Position numbers and translations under genes: made by a program. Shown here piece after piece: positions 17,411 to 24,801 of a stretch of DNA of 64,000 bases. Source of the DNA: Rhodoligotrophos appendicifer (GTDB lineage: Bacteria > Pseudomonadota > Alphaproteobacteria > Rhizobiales > Im1); assembly GCF_007474605.1 (NCBI RefSeq), contig NZ_VHKL01000004.1:124001-188000 (forward strand), read 5' to 3'. The notes under the pieces are model-generated. The model saw only the letters and a program-made list of their open reading frames with translations. It was not told the DNA's origin and did not search any database. Numbering within the stretch: the first letter of the stretch is position 1; every line of letters begins with the position of its first letter.

Positions 17411-17764
17411 TCAGCCCTTCGGCGCCAGTATGACGTAATGCTTCAGCAGCTTCTGAGTGACCTCCCACGTGCAGACAAGCCCAGGCTCCATCACGAAGGC
17501 ATCACCGGCGCGATAGGTCGTAGCCTTATTGCCCACAGTGATGATCACCTCTCCCGAGATGATGTGACAGAATTCCCACTCAGGAAAGCTTGCTTCCCAT
17601 TTGCCAACCTCCGATTCCCACATGCCGGAGACGAGCCGCCCATCCTCATGCTCGGTGAAGTTCCAGGTGATGTTGGTTGGGTTGCCGGAAATCACCTTCC
17701 CCGGCCGGTCCGCCTCGGGCTTCGGACTGTCCGGTGCATGGCGGTCGAGCGTAATTATTCCCAT
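17411..17764 (-). CDS. Cupin-domain protein
   Basis: This 117-residue single-domain cupin is of the type with SGMWESEVGKWEASFPEWEFCHIISGEVIITV, close to the DUF861/cupin_3 family that includes ureidoglycine aminohydrolase-like proteins. Only part of the canonical metal-ligand set (Glu and His in EWEFCHI) is obvious, so metal binding is uncertain. ATG 17764 follows AGAGGAAGA; a longer start would overlap the upstream gene. It lies 11 bp downstream of the molybdenum hydroxylase gene and is probably in its operon. Confidence 0.85.
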   Translation of the reverse strand: MGIITLDRHAPDSPKPEADRPGKVISGNPTNITWNFTEHEDGRLVSGMWESEVGKWEASFPEWEFCHIISGEVIITVGNKATTYRAGDAFVMEPGLVCTWEVTQKLLKHYVILAPKG

Positions 17765-17775
17765 GGGTCTTCCTC

Positions 17776-20094
17776 TCAATTCTGGTTCATCGCGCGCCAG
17801 ACCTTCTCCGGCGTCAAGGGCATGTCAAGATGACGGACAGAGAAAGGGCTCAGTGCATCCATCACGGCGTTGACAACCGCGGGAGGTGCTCCCGTGGCCC
17901 CCGCCTCGCCCGCTCCTTTGACGCCTAGGGGGTTGCTCGGCGTCGGAGCTGACTCGTTGAAGGTCACATCGATGTCAGAGACATCATCCGCATGGGGCAT
18001 GCCATAATCCATGAAACTGCCGGTTACCAGCTGGCCGCTGTCGAGATCATAGAGAACGTCCTCGAGCAAAGCCTGACCGATGCCCTGGACAGTGCCTCCG
18101 ATGACTTGCCCCCCGGCAATGAGTGGATTCACGATCCGACCGAAATCATCGACAACCACATAGCGATCGATCCCGACGTGACCCGTTTCGCGATCAATCT
18201 CGACCTCGCAGATATGACAGCCGTTGGGAAAGTTGATGCCGGAGCGCTCGTAGTGCCTGCGAGTCGTCAAGGTCCTTGGCACCGCCGCCGGCACTTCCGA
18301 TGCCTCGCGAAGCCGCTGCTCGATTTCAAGAATATTGATCTTGCGATCCGTCCCGATGATGGTGAAAGTTCCATCCTCAAAGACGAGATCACGATCGGAG
18401 GCTTCCAGCAGATGTCCGGCCGCCACCCGCGCCTTCTCGCGCACTTCGCCAGCCGCCAGAAACATGGCACTGCCGCCGATCACAAGAGATCGAGAACCGC
18501 CATGGCCACCCCCCGTCGGCACCAGATTGGTGTCCCCCTGTACGAAGCGGATCCGCTCGGGATCGATGCCGAGTTCGGTCGAGACGATCTGGACATAGGC
18601 GGTCTCGTGACCCTGCCCCGTGGAGTGTGTGCCGACAAGGAGGGTCACGTCGCCATCCTTCTCGAAGCGGATCTCAGGCTCCTCCGATGGCGCCCCAAGG
18701 GAGACCTCGATATAGCAGCCCAGCCCCCGACCGCGCAGACGACCTCGTGCTGCCGAGGCCTGTCGGCGCTCCTGGTAGCCCTCCCAGTCTACCGCATTCT
18801 GGGCCCGCTCCAGAGTGCCGCCGAAATCACCCGAATCGACTACGGAGCCCAAGGCCGTTGTGTAGGGATACCGGGAGATGAAGTTGCGCCGCCGAAGCTC
18901 ATCAGGCGCAAGGCCAAGCTCTGCCGCCGCGATATCCATGGTTCGCTCGATCACATAGGCCGCTTCGGGACGCCCCGCACCGCGATAGGCATCCACCGGC
19001 ACAGTGTTCGTGAAGACGGCGTGGACCTCCAAGTCGATCTGTGGAATCGAGTAGACACCGCCCATCGGTTGAAATGTAGACAGCGACGGAATGATTGTGC
19101 CGTAGCTTGAACAGTAAGCTCCCAAATTGGCAATCGTATGCACGCGCAGACCGAGGATTCGAGCATCGGCATCGAAGGCCAGCTCCACGTGGCTCTCATG
19201 ATCGCGGGCATGGATCTCAGCCAAAAAATTCTCAGCTCGGTCGGCAACCCACTTCACCGGCCGCCCCAGTTTGTGGGCGGCAAACATCACCATGACATTC
19301 TCAGGATAGACGAAATTCTTGCCCCCGAAGCCGCCGCCAACGTCCGGTGCCGAGACGCGGATCTTGTGCAGGTCGACCTTGAAGACATGACCGGCCATCT
19401 GTGACTGCTGGCTGTGCACGGCTTGACCGGAGACGTGCAAAACATATTGCTCGAGTGCTGCATCCCAGTCGCCAATGGCGCAGCGCGTCTCGATGGCTGC
19501 CGGCGCCAATCGATTATTGCGAAGGTCCAGCCGGACGACATGGGCAGCACCGGCAAAGGCCGCGTCCGTAGCATCACGATCGCCCTTGTTGAACCGATAG
19601 CAACGGTTGGTGCCGAATTCCGGCCAGACCAGGGAGGCGGTCGGATCCAGGGCGGTGGCCGTCACGGTCTGGGACGGCAGATCCTCATAGTCCACCATGA
19701 CGAGCTCGGCGGCATCACGAGCCTGGCTCCGAGTCTCAGCCACCACGAAGGCTACGGGATCGCCAACGAAGCGGGCCACATCCCCCGTCAAGGCGTAACG
19801 CGGCGGATGGCGAAGACCGTCCTTGTCGAGGCCGGGGAAGCCGGTGATCGTCGGTAATATCCCTAAGCCGGCAGCATGGATATCCGCCGCTGTGTGAACG
19901 GCCAAGACCCCCGAGGCTGCCAGCGCCTCCGCCGTGTCTATCGAGAGAATGCGCGCATGGGCGTGCGGCGACCTCACCACGGCGGCGTGAGCCATGTTGG
20001 GCAGCACCATATCGTCGAGATAGGTCCCAGCGCCCTTAATGAAACGATCGTCCTCGCGGCGACGCACCGCTTGCCCGACTGCGAATTTTTGCAT
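17776..20094 (-). CDS. Molybdenum hydroxylase large subunit (xanthine dehydrogenase/CoxL family, form II)
   Basis: The 772-residue protein is a complete molybdopterin-cytosine-dinucleotide binding subunit. It has the N-terminal a/b hammerhead (RREDDRFIKGAGTYLDD), GGGFGGK at residues 253-259, the active-site loop AYRGAGR at 369-375, and the C-terminal GVKGAGEAGATG with the catalytic Glu. AYRGAGR is the form II signature; form I CO dehydrogenases carry AYRCSFR, so CO oxidation is not supported. No FAD or 2Fe-2S subunit gene lies in the window, so partners must be encoded elsewhere or the protein acts differently. The substrate is unknown. A cupin gene follows directly. Confidence 0.92.
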   Translation of the reverse strand: MQKFAVGQAVRRREDDRFIKGAGTYLDDMVLPNMAHAAVVRSPHAHARILSIDTAEALAASGVLAVHTAADIHAAGLGILPTITGFPGLDKDGLRHPPRYALTGDVARFVGDPVAFVVAETRSQARDAAELVMVDYEDLPSQTVTATALDPTASLVWPEFGTNRCYRFNKGDRDATDAAFAGAAHVVRLDLRNNRLAPAAIETRCAIGDWDAALEQYVLHVSGQAVHSQQSQMAGHVFKVDLHKIRVSAPDVGGGFGGKNFVYPENVMVMFAAHKLGRPVKWVADRAENFLAEIHARDHESHVELAFDADARILGLRVHTIANLGAYCSSYGTIIPSLSTFQPMGGVYSIPQIDLEVHAVFTNTVPVDAYRGAGRPEAAYVIERTMDIAAAELGLAPDELRRRNFISRYPYTTALGSVVDSGDFGGTLERAQNAVDWEGYQERRQASAARGRLRGRGLGCYIEVSLGAPSEEPEIRFEKDGDVTLLVGTHSTGQGHETAYVQIVSTELGIDPERIRFVQGDTNLVPTGGGHGGSRSLVIGGSAMFLAAGEVREKARVAAGHLLEASDRDLVFEDGTFTIIGTDRKINILEIEQRLREASEVPAAVPRTLTTRRHYERSGINFPNGCHICEVEIDRETGHVGIDRYVVVDDFGRIVNPLIAGGQVIGGTVQGIGQALLEDVLYDLDSGQLVTGSFMDYGMPHADDVSDIDVTFNESAPTPSNPLGVKGAGEAGATGAPPAVVNAVMDALSPFSVRHLDMPLTPEKVWRAMNQN

Positions 20095-20178
20095 GAAGCA
20101 CCTAGTATGGGAGGGGCAGGATTGAAGCGAGCAAACTGCGCGCTGGTCACAGGCTGGGTCAAGCCCCGTCGACGCGGT

Positions 20179-21447
20179 TCACCCTTGAAATTGACGCATG
20201 GCCGGGATTTTGGCCAGGAGTTCCTCGCGCGTGGCCTTAAAATCCGTTGCGATCCACCAGTCCTCGAGACTTGCCAGAAGGGCCCCGATCTCCTTTCCCG
20301 GTGGGATGCCTTGAGCGAGAAGATCGCGCCCTCCCAAGGGCACAGCAGGGGCCTGCCAGTCATCTGCAAGCCGATACAATGCCGCCCAGTCTGGATCCTC
20401 GGTCGGCTCCCCACCCTGCGCCCAACTGCTCAGGACCGCATCGCGAAATGTCGGAGGCGTCAGTCTATACAGGACGGCCCGGCGCTCTGCCGGTCTGAGT
20501 TTTGGCGTCACTCGACCGGCTGCCATCAGGCGCTCCAGCCGCGTCGTCTCTTCATTGGTCAGGCGAAGCCGTTCACGCAACAGTTTTACATCCGCCCCGC
20601 GGCAAGGGAAAAGGTTAAAGCTTCGCATCAAGGAATCCGGCTTAAGCTGCAGAAATGACTCTATCTTGATGTGGCGCTTGAAGGCGTTGAGATCGGTGTC
20701 GGACTTAAGCACATGGGCCAGTATTCCCGCATCCGCCATCGCCTCCACGACGAATTCCGCTCGATCCGCCGCAACCAGCTTCCACCACTCCTGGCGTATG
20801 CGCTCGCGTGAAAGCCCGTCCAGCCCCTCTCTGAGCTCCCGGCAGGCAGCCAATCCCTGTGGGTCGATCGGCCCCTCGCCATATTGGGCAATGAAGCGGA
20901 AGAAGCGAAGAATACGCAAAAAGTCCTCGGCGATCCGGGCCCGGGCGTCACCCACAAAGCGGATTCTTTTTGCGATCAGATCACGGTAACCACCGAGAGG
21001 ATCAATGATTTCTCCGCTCCTATCACAATAGAGAGCGTTCATTGTGAAATCCCGCCGGGCTGCATCCGCCAACCAATCATCGGTGAATGCCACCTCGGCA
21101 TGGCGGCCAAAGGTCCTCACATCTCTGCGAAGCGTCGTGACTTCCACATGCAGCGGCGTCGTGCTCACGCTGAGGACAGTCACTGTCCCGTGCTTCACTC
21201 CCGTCGGGATCGTCCTCAGTCCGGCCTTCTCCCCAAGATGAAGGATTTCGTCGGGAGGGCTGGTCGTCGCAAGGTCGACATCCGTCACCGGAAAGCCAAG
21301 CAGGGCATTGCGCACGGCGCCGCCCGCCACCCGGACCGTCGCACCGCTCGCAGTCAGAGCATCGAAAATCGACTGCAGCCGGACATCGCTTAGCCACTCT
21401 TCGTCTTCAAGGACCAGACGCAATGGGATATCGACCTTATTCGCCAT
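20179..21447 (-). CDS. cca: CCA tRNA nucleotidyltransferase (class II)
   Basis: The enzyme adds or repairs the 3' CCA of tRNAs. The 422-residue class II nucleotidyltransferase shows VRVAGGAVRNALLG, the catalytic DVDLATT carboxylates, the RRDFTMNAL motif, the DPLGGYRDL loop and the RFVGDA...RILRFFRF region that contains the amino-acid-based template. The C-terminal half is extended and helical, as in alphaproteobacterial enzymes. The start at 21447 lies inside the 3' end of the NUDIX gene, an 11-base overlap that implies translational coupling; ATG 21459 in the same frame is possible. Confidence 0.95.
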   Translation of the reverse strand: MANKVDIPLRLVLEDEEWLSDVRLQSIFDALTASGATVRVAGGAVRNALLGFPVTDVDLATTSPPDEILHLGEKAGLRTIPTGVKHGTVTVLSVSTTPLHVEVTTLRRDVRTFGRHAEVAFTDDWLADAARRDFTMNALYCDRSGEIIDPLGGYRDLIAKRIRFVGDARARIAEDFLRILRFFRFIAQYGEGPIDPQGLAACRELREGLDGLSRERIRQEWWKLVAADRAEFVVEAMADAGILAHVLKSDTDLNAFKRHIKIESFLQLKPDSLMRSFNLFPCRGADVKLLRERLRLTNEETTRLERLMAAGRVTPKLRPAERRAVLYRLTPPTFRDAVLSSWAQGGEPTEDPDWAALYRLADDWQAPAVPLGGRDLLAQGIPPGKEIGALLASLEDWWIATDFKATREELLAKIPAMRQFQG

Positions 21448-22084
21448 AGAGGCGATCATACAGGTTGCGGAGAATGCCGGCCGTCGCGCCCCAGATATAA
21501 CGTTCCAAGTACGGCATTGCATAATAGCGTCGCATCTCACCCTTCCACAGGCGCTCGTGACGCTGATGATTGATCGGGTCCATGAGGAAGTTCAGCGGAA
21601 CCTCGAACACCTCGGCCACCTCACCCGGATCGGGGGCCAGCGTGAAACCAGAACGGATGATCGCGACGACCGGCTCGATCCGGAAGCCGGTGCCCGTCAG
21701 ATAGGGGTCGAGCAATCCGACGGGCTCAATAAAGGAGGGTTCCAGGCCCGTCTCCTCATGGGCTTCCCGCAAAGCCGTCTCAAGCGGGCTGGTTTCCCCA
21801 GGCTCCATCTTGCCGCCTGGAAAAGCGATCTGCCCGGCATGGCTGGACAGATGCTCAGTCCGCAAGGTCAACAGCACATTTGCCTCGTGCTGGCTGTCGA
21901 TCAACCCCACCAAGACTGCTGCAGCGCGATGCGGTTGGTCGGCGGGCGGTACGAAGGTCGGCTCCAGGTCACCATCGCCGCGCAGAGTTACCCCGAGACT
22001 GGAATGATCATCCAGGGGCCGCAGCTTGGTTCTGCCAAGGCGACGCAATTGATCCACATGGAATCGAGGAAGAACGTCCGTCAA
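21437..22084 (-). CDS. NUDIX CoA pyrophosphatase
   Basis: The 215-residue hydrolase has an intact Nudix box, G-x5-E-x7-REAHEETGL, and the upstream VLLTLRTEHLSSHAGQIAFPGGK segment that marks the CoA-pyrophosphatase (NudL/YeaB) subgroup. It should cleave CoA or oxidised CoA to phosphopantetheine and adenosine-3',5'-bisphosphate. Translation seems to begin at a TTG (22082-22084) one base after the DUF1285 stop, an unusual but well-positioned start; no in-frame ATG precedes the Nudix core. It overlaps the CCA transferase gene downstream. Confidence 0.9.
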   Translation of the reverse strand: MTDVLPRFHVDQLRRLGRTKLRPLDDHSSLGVTLRGDGDLEPTFVPPADQPHRAAAVLVGLIDSQHEANVLLTLRTEHLSSHAGQIAFPGGKMEPGETSPLETALREAHEETGLEPSFIEPVGLLDPYLTGTGFRIEPVVAIIRSGFTLAPDPGEVAEVFEVPLNFLMDPINHQRHERLWKGEMRRYYAMPYLERYIWGATAGILRNLYDRLYGE

Positions 22085-22085
22085 G

Positions 22086-22706
22086 TCAGAGACCTATTTC
22101 GGCCGCCCGGGCCATCGGATAGAAGCGTCCTGCACTCCACACCCCATACCAGTCGACACCTTCCAATTCCTGCACCTCCCCAAGATCGACGAGGTCGTAG
22201 AACAATGCGCGATTGACAAGTGCCTCGAGCCGGCCCCGCACCAGCACATAGGGTTTCAGACCGCCCGTTCCCGCTTCCTCCGCGAACCGTAGCGGATGGG
22301 CTTCATCGACGCTCACTTCATCGTCTACATTGGTGGTGAAATGGAGCACCTGGTTTCGACCACGACCCTCGACTTCCATGCCGACGGCCACGAAGGGCGC
22401 ATCATCGATCGCAATTCCCACCTTCTCTACCGGCGTCACCAGATAGGTGCGTCCATCGTCGTCGCGGCGCAACAGGGTCGAGAAAAGTCGTACCAGCGGC
22501 TTCCGCCCGATGGGCGAATTCATGTAATACCAAAGGCCGTCGGCGGCGATGCGCATGTCGATGTCGCCGCAAAAGGGAGGATTCCACTGATCGACCGGCG
22601 GCAGCCCACGCACCTTACCCGTCTCCGCCGTGGCTTCCTTCAGGCCCCGCATCGGTTCACTGACATCGGCTCTCGGGGGTGCGACCTTCTCGCCTCTCAC
22701 GTGCAT
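22086..22706 (-). CDS. DUF1285 domain-containing protein
   Basis: The 206-residue protein matches DUF1285: WNPPFCGDIDMRIAADGLWYYMNSPIGRKPLVRLFSTLLRRDDDG, read in short pieces, is the diagnostic region, followed by VTPVEKVGIAIDDAPFVAVGM. Its biochemical role is unknown. It is the first gene of the DUF1285-NUDIX-cca operon and faces moxR across about 165 bp, a layout that recurs in Hyphomicrobiales. Confidence 0.88.
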   Translation of the reverse strand: MHVRGEKVAPPRADVSEPMRGLKEATAETGKVRGLPPVDQWNPPFCGDIDMRIAADGLWYYMNSPIGRKPLVRLFSTLLRRDDDGRTYLVTPVEKVGIAIDDAPFVAVGMEVEGRGRNQVLHFTTNVDDEVSVDEAHPLRFAEEAGTGGLKPYVLVRGRLEALVNRALFYDLVDLGEVQELEGVDWYGVWSAGRFYPMARAAEIGL

Positions 22707-22870
22707 GTGATTCTGTTCACCTTTCTAAGAACCAACTCGCCCGTCACACTAGATGCTCGGTTCACCTGAACTTGTTCTCGTGCGCGGTTGCAAGCCCTCT
22801 CTTCAAGAACTTATTGCTATGCAGAAAGTTCAGGCTTCCTTGGTACCATTGGCAAACTATAGTGGTTGAC

Positions 22871-23869
22871 ATGCAGAGCATCAACGAAGCCGACACTCAC
22901 GTCGTCGAGGACATCGAGCGCGCAGGCGAAAAGCTGGTGCGCGCCAAAGAGGCCATCGGCCAAGTCATCTTCGGCCAGCAGCCCGTGATCGATCTGACAC
23001 TGACCGCGATCATCAGCGGCGGCCATGGGCTGTTGGTGGGCCTCCCCGGACTGGCCAAGACCAAACTCGTCGAAACCGTCGGACGGGTACTGGGACTTCA
23101 GGAAAAGCGGGTACAATTCACGCCGGACCTCCTGCCGTCGGACATCCTCGGCGCCGAGGTGCTTGAGGAGAGCGAATCCGGCGCACGCCATTTCCGCTTC
23201 ATCAAGGGTCCGGTGTTCAGCCAGTTGCTGATGGCCGACGAGATCAACCGCGCCTCGCCTCGCACGCAGTCGGCGCTGCTCCAGGCGATGCAAGAGAAAC
23301 ATGTCACCGTGGCAGGGGTGCGTCACGAGTTGCCTCGACCTTTCCATGTGCTGGCGACGCAAAATCCCATCGAGCAGGAGGGCACCTATCCCCTGCCAGA
23401 AGCGCAGCTCGACCGCTTCATTCTGGAAATCGATGTGCCCTATCCAGATCTCGAAGCGGAGCGGCGCATGCTGTTTGCCACTACCGGTCCCGCCGAGGCT
23501 CTCGCCACTGCGGTCATGACGGCGGACGAACTGCTGTCGATCCAGAGGTTGGCACGGCTGGTCCCTGTCGGCGATGCCGTCGTCAATGCAATCCTCAAAT
23601 TGGTGCGGTCGGCCCGGCCGGGCCCTGACGCGGACGAGTTCATCCGCAACGGCATTGCCTGGGGGCCAGGCCCGCGTGCCAGTCAGGCGCTGATGCTCGG
23701 GGTACGCACGCGTTGTCTCATGGAGGGCAGATTATCTCCGTCCGTCGACGACGTCATTTCCTTGGCAAACCCCGTGCTGCGTCACCGCATGGCGCTGACC
23801 TTTGCTGCGCGCGCGGATGGCGAGACCCTGGATGGAGTGATCTCGCGTCTCTGTTCGGCATTGGGATAG
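22871..23869 (+). CDS. MoxR-family AAA ATPase
   Basis: The 332-residue AAA+ ATPase has Walker A GLPGLAKT (about residue 60), Walker B LLMADEINRA with the following sensor region QAMQEKHVTVAG, ATQNPIEQEGTYPLPEAQLDRF, and a C-terminal lid. MoxR ATPases act as chaperones with VWA proteins. It starts an apparently single operon with the DUF58 protein and two BatA/BatB-like membrane proteins, as in other moxR-bat clusters. ATG 22871 is chosen because the conserved N-terminal helix begins soon after; the frame is open upstream without similarity. Confidence 0.95.
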   Translation: MQSINEADTHVVEDIERAGEKLVRAKEAIGQVIFGQQPVIDLTLTAIISGGHGLLVGLPGLAKTKLVETVGRVLGLQEKRVQFTPDLLPSDILGAEVLEESESGARHFRFIKGPVFSQLLMADEINRASPRTQSALLQAMQEKHVTVAGVRHELPRPFHVLATQNPIEQEGTYPLPEAQLDRFILEIDVPYPDLEAERRMLFATTGPAEALATAVMTADELLSIQRLARLVPVGDAVVNAILKLVRSARPGPDADEFIRNGIAWGPGPRASQALMLGVRTRCLMEGRLSPSVDDVISLANPVLRHRMALTFAARADGETLDGVISRLCSALG

Positions 23870-23875
23870 TTCAGC

Positions 23876-24799
23876 GTGGCAGTCCAGCGCGCATTTCGAG
23901 CCGGGTCAACTGATCCCTTCGAGGCTGCCGGACGGCTGGCGAATGCCTATCCCGCGCTGCTGGTGGAAGCGGACCGTATCGCCCATACGGTCGCGCAGGG
24001 GTTTCATGGTCGGCGCAGGCCCGGCACCGGAGAAAGTTTCTGGCAGTTCCAGCAGTACCGGCAGGGGGAGGAAGCCAGCCGCATCGACTGGCGTAAATCG
24101 GCTCGATCAGACCAGCTCTATGTCCGGCAGAACGAGTGGGAAGCGGCGAATACCATTTGGATGTGGGCCAATTCATCAGCGGCCATGGAATTTCAATCGA
24201 GGCTTGCTCCCGTCACGAAGCGTCACCGTGCCCAGGTCCTTCTGCTTGCATTGTCGGCGCTCATGCTTTCCGCCGGAGAACGTGTGGGTATTCTCGGCAG
24301 CGGACGGAGCCCCGTCTTCACACGGAATGCACTGTCAAAACTCGCCGCGATCGATGCCGCCACGGATGTGGACGACCTTTCGGGTCTCCCCCCTCGAACG
24401 CATCCACCGCGCTATTCGAGCGTCGTTCTGATCAGCGACTTTCTGATGCCCATCGATGAACTTCGAATCCGGATCGGCGCCATTGCAGCCCGTGACGTCA
24501 AGGGCCATCTGGTGCAGGTGTTCGATCCGGCCGAAGAGACTTTGCCCTATACAGGGCGCAAGGAGTTCGAAGATGTGAGCGGCCTGACGCGCTTCATCGT
24601 CGGACGCGCCGAGAGCGTGCGCCAGGACTATCGTCAGCGAATCGAAGAACACCGGCAGGGTCTTAAGGATCTGGCGCGCCGCCTCGGCTGGACCTTCACG
24701 CTGCATCATACAGACCGACCGCCGCAGCAGGCGATGCTCGCTCTCTACGGACTCCTGTCCGCCTCGTTCGCCAGCGGTTCCGCCGCGGTTAGGGATTAG
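23876..24799 (+). CDS. DUF58 domain-containing protein
   Basis: The 307-residue protein has the DUF58 core GRRRPGTGESFWQFQQYRQGEEASRIDWRKSAR, in which the Gly/Glu and IDWRKSAR pieces are the family signature, followed by LYVRQNEWE and a VWA-like C-terminal half (VVLISDFL). These proteins accompany MoxR ATPases. Start is GTG at 23876, six bases after the moxR stop. It is two bases upstream of the next gene, so the operon is tight. Confidence 0.92.
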   Translation: MAVQRAFRAGSTDPFEAAGRLANAYPALLVEADRIAHTVAQGFHGRRRPGTGESFWQFQQYRQGEEASRIDWRKSARSDQLYVRQNEWEAANTIWMWANSSAAMEFQSRLAPVTKRHRAQVLLLALSALMLSAGERVGILGSGRSPVFTRNALSKLAAIDAATDVDDLSGLPPRTHPPRYSSVVLISDFLMPIDELRIRIGAIAARDVKGHLVQVFDPAEETLPYTGRKEFEDVSGLTRFIVGRAESVRQDYRQRIEEHRQGLKDLARRLGWTFTLHHTDRPPQQAMLALYGLLSASFASGSAAVRD

Positions 24800-24801
24800 C
24801 T

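Noticed and set aside
17992-19110. 372-codon plus-strand frame inside the molybdenum hydroxylase gene
   Set aside because: It is a shadow of the conserved minus-strand enzyme.
17776-20094. Form I aerobic CO dehydrogenase (CoxL)
   Set aside because: The active-site loop is AYRGAGR, not AYRCSFR, and coxM/coxS are absent.
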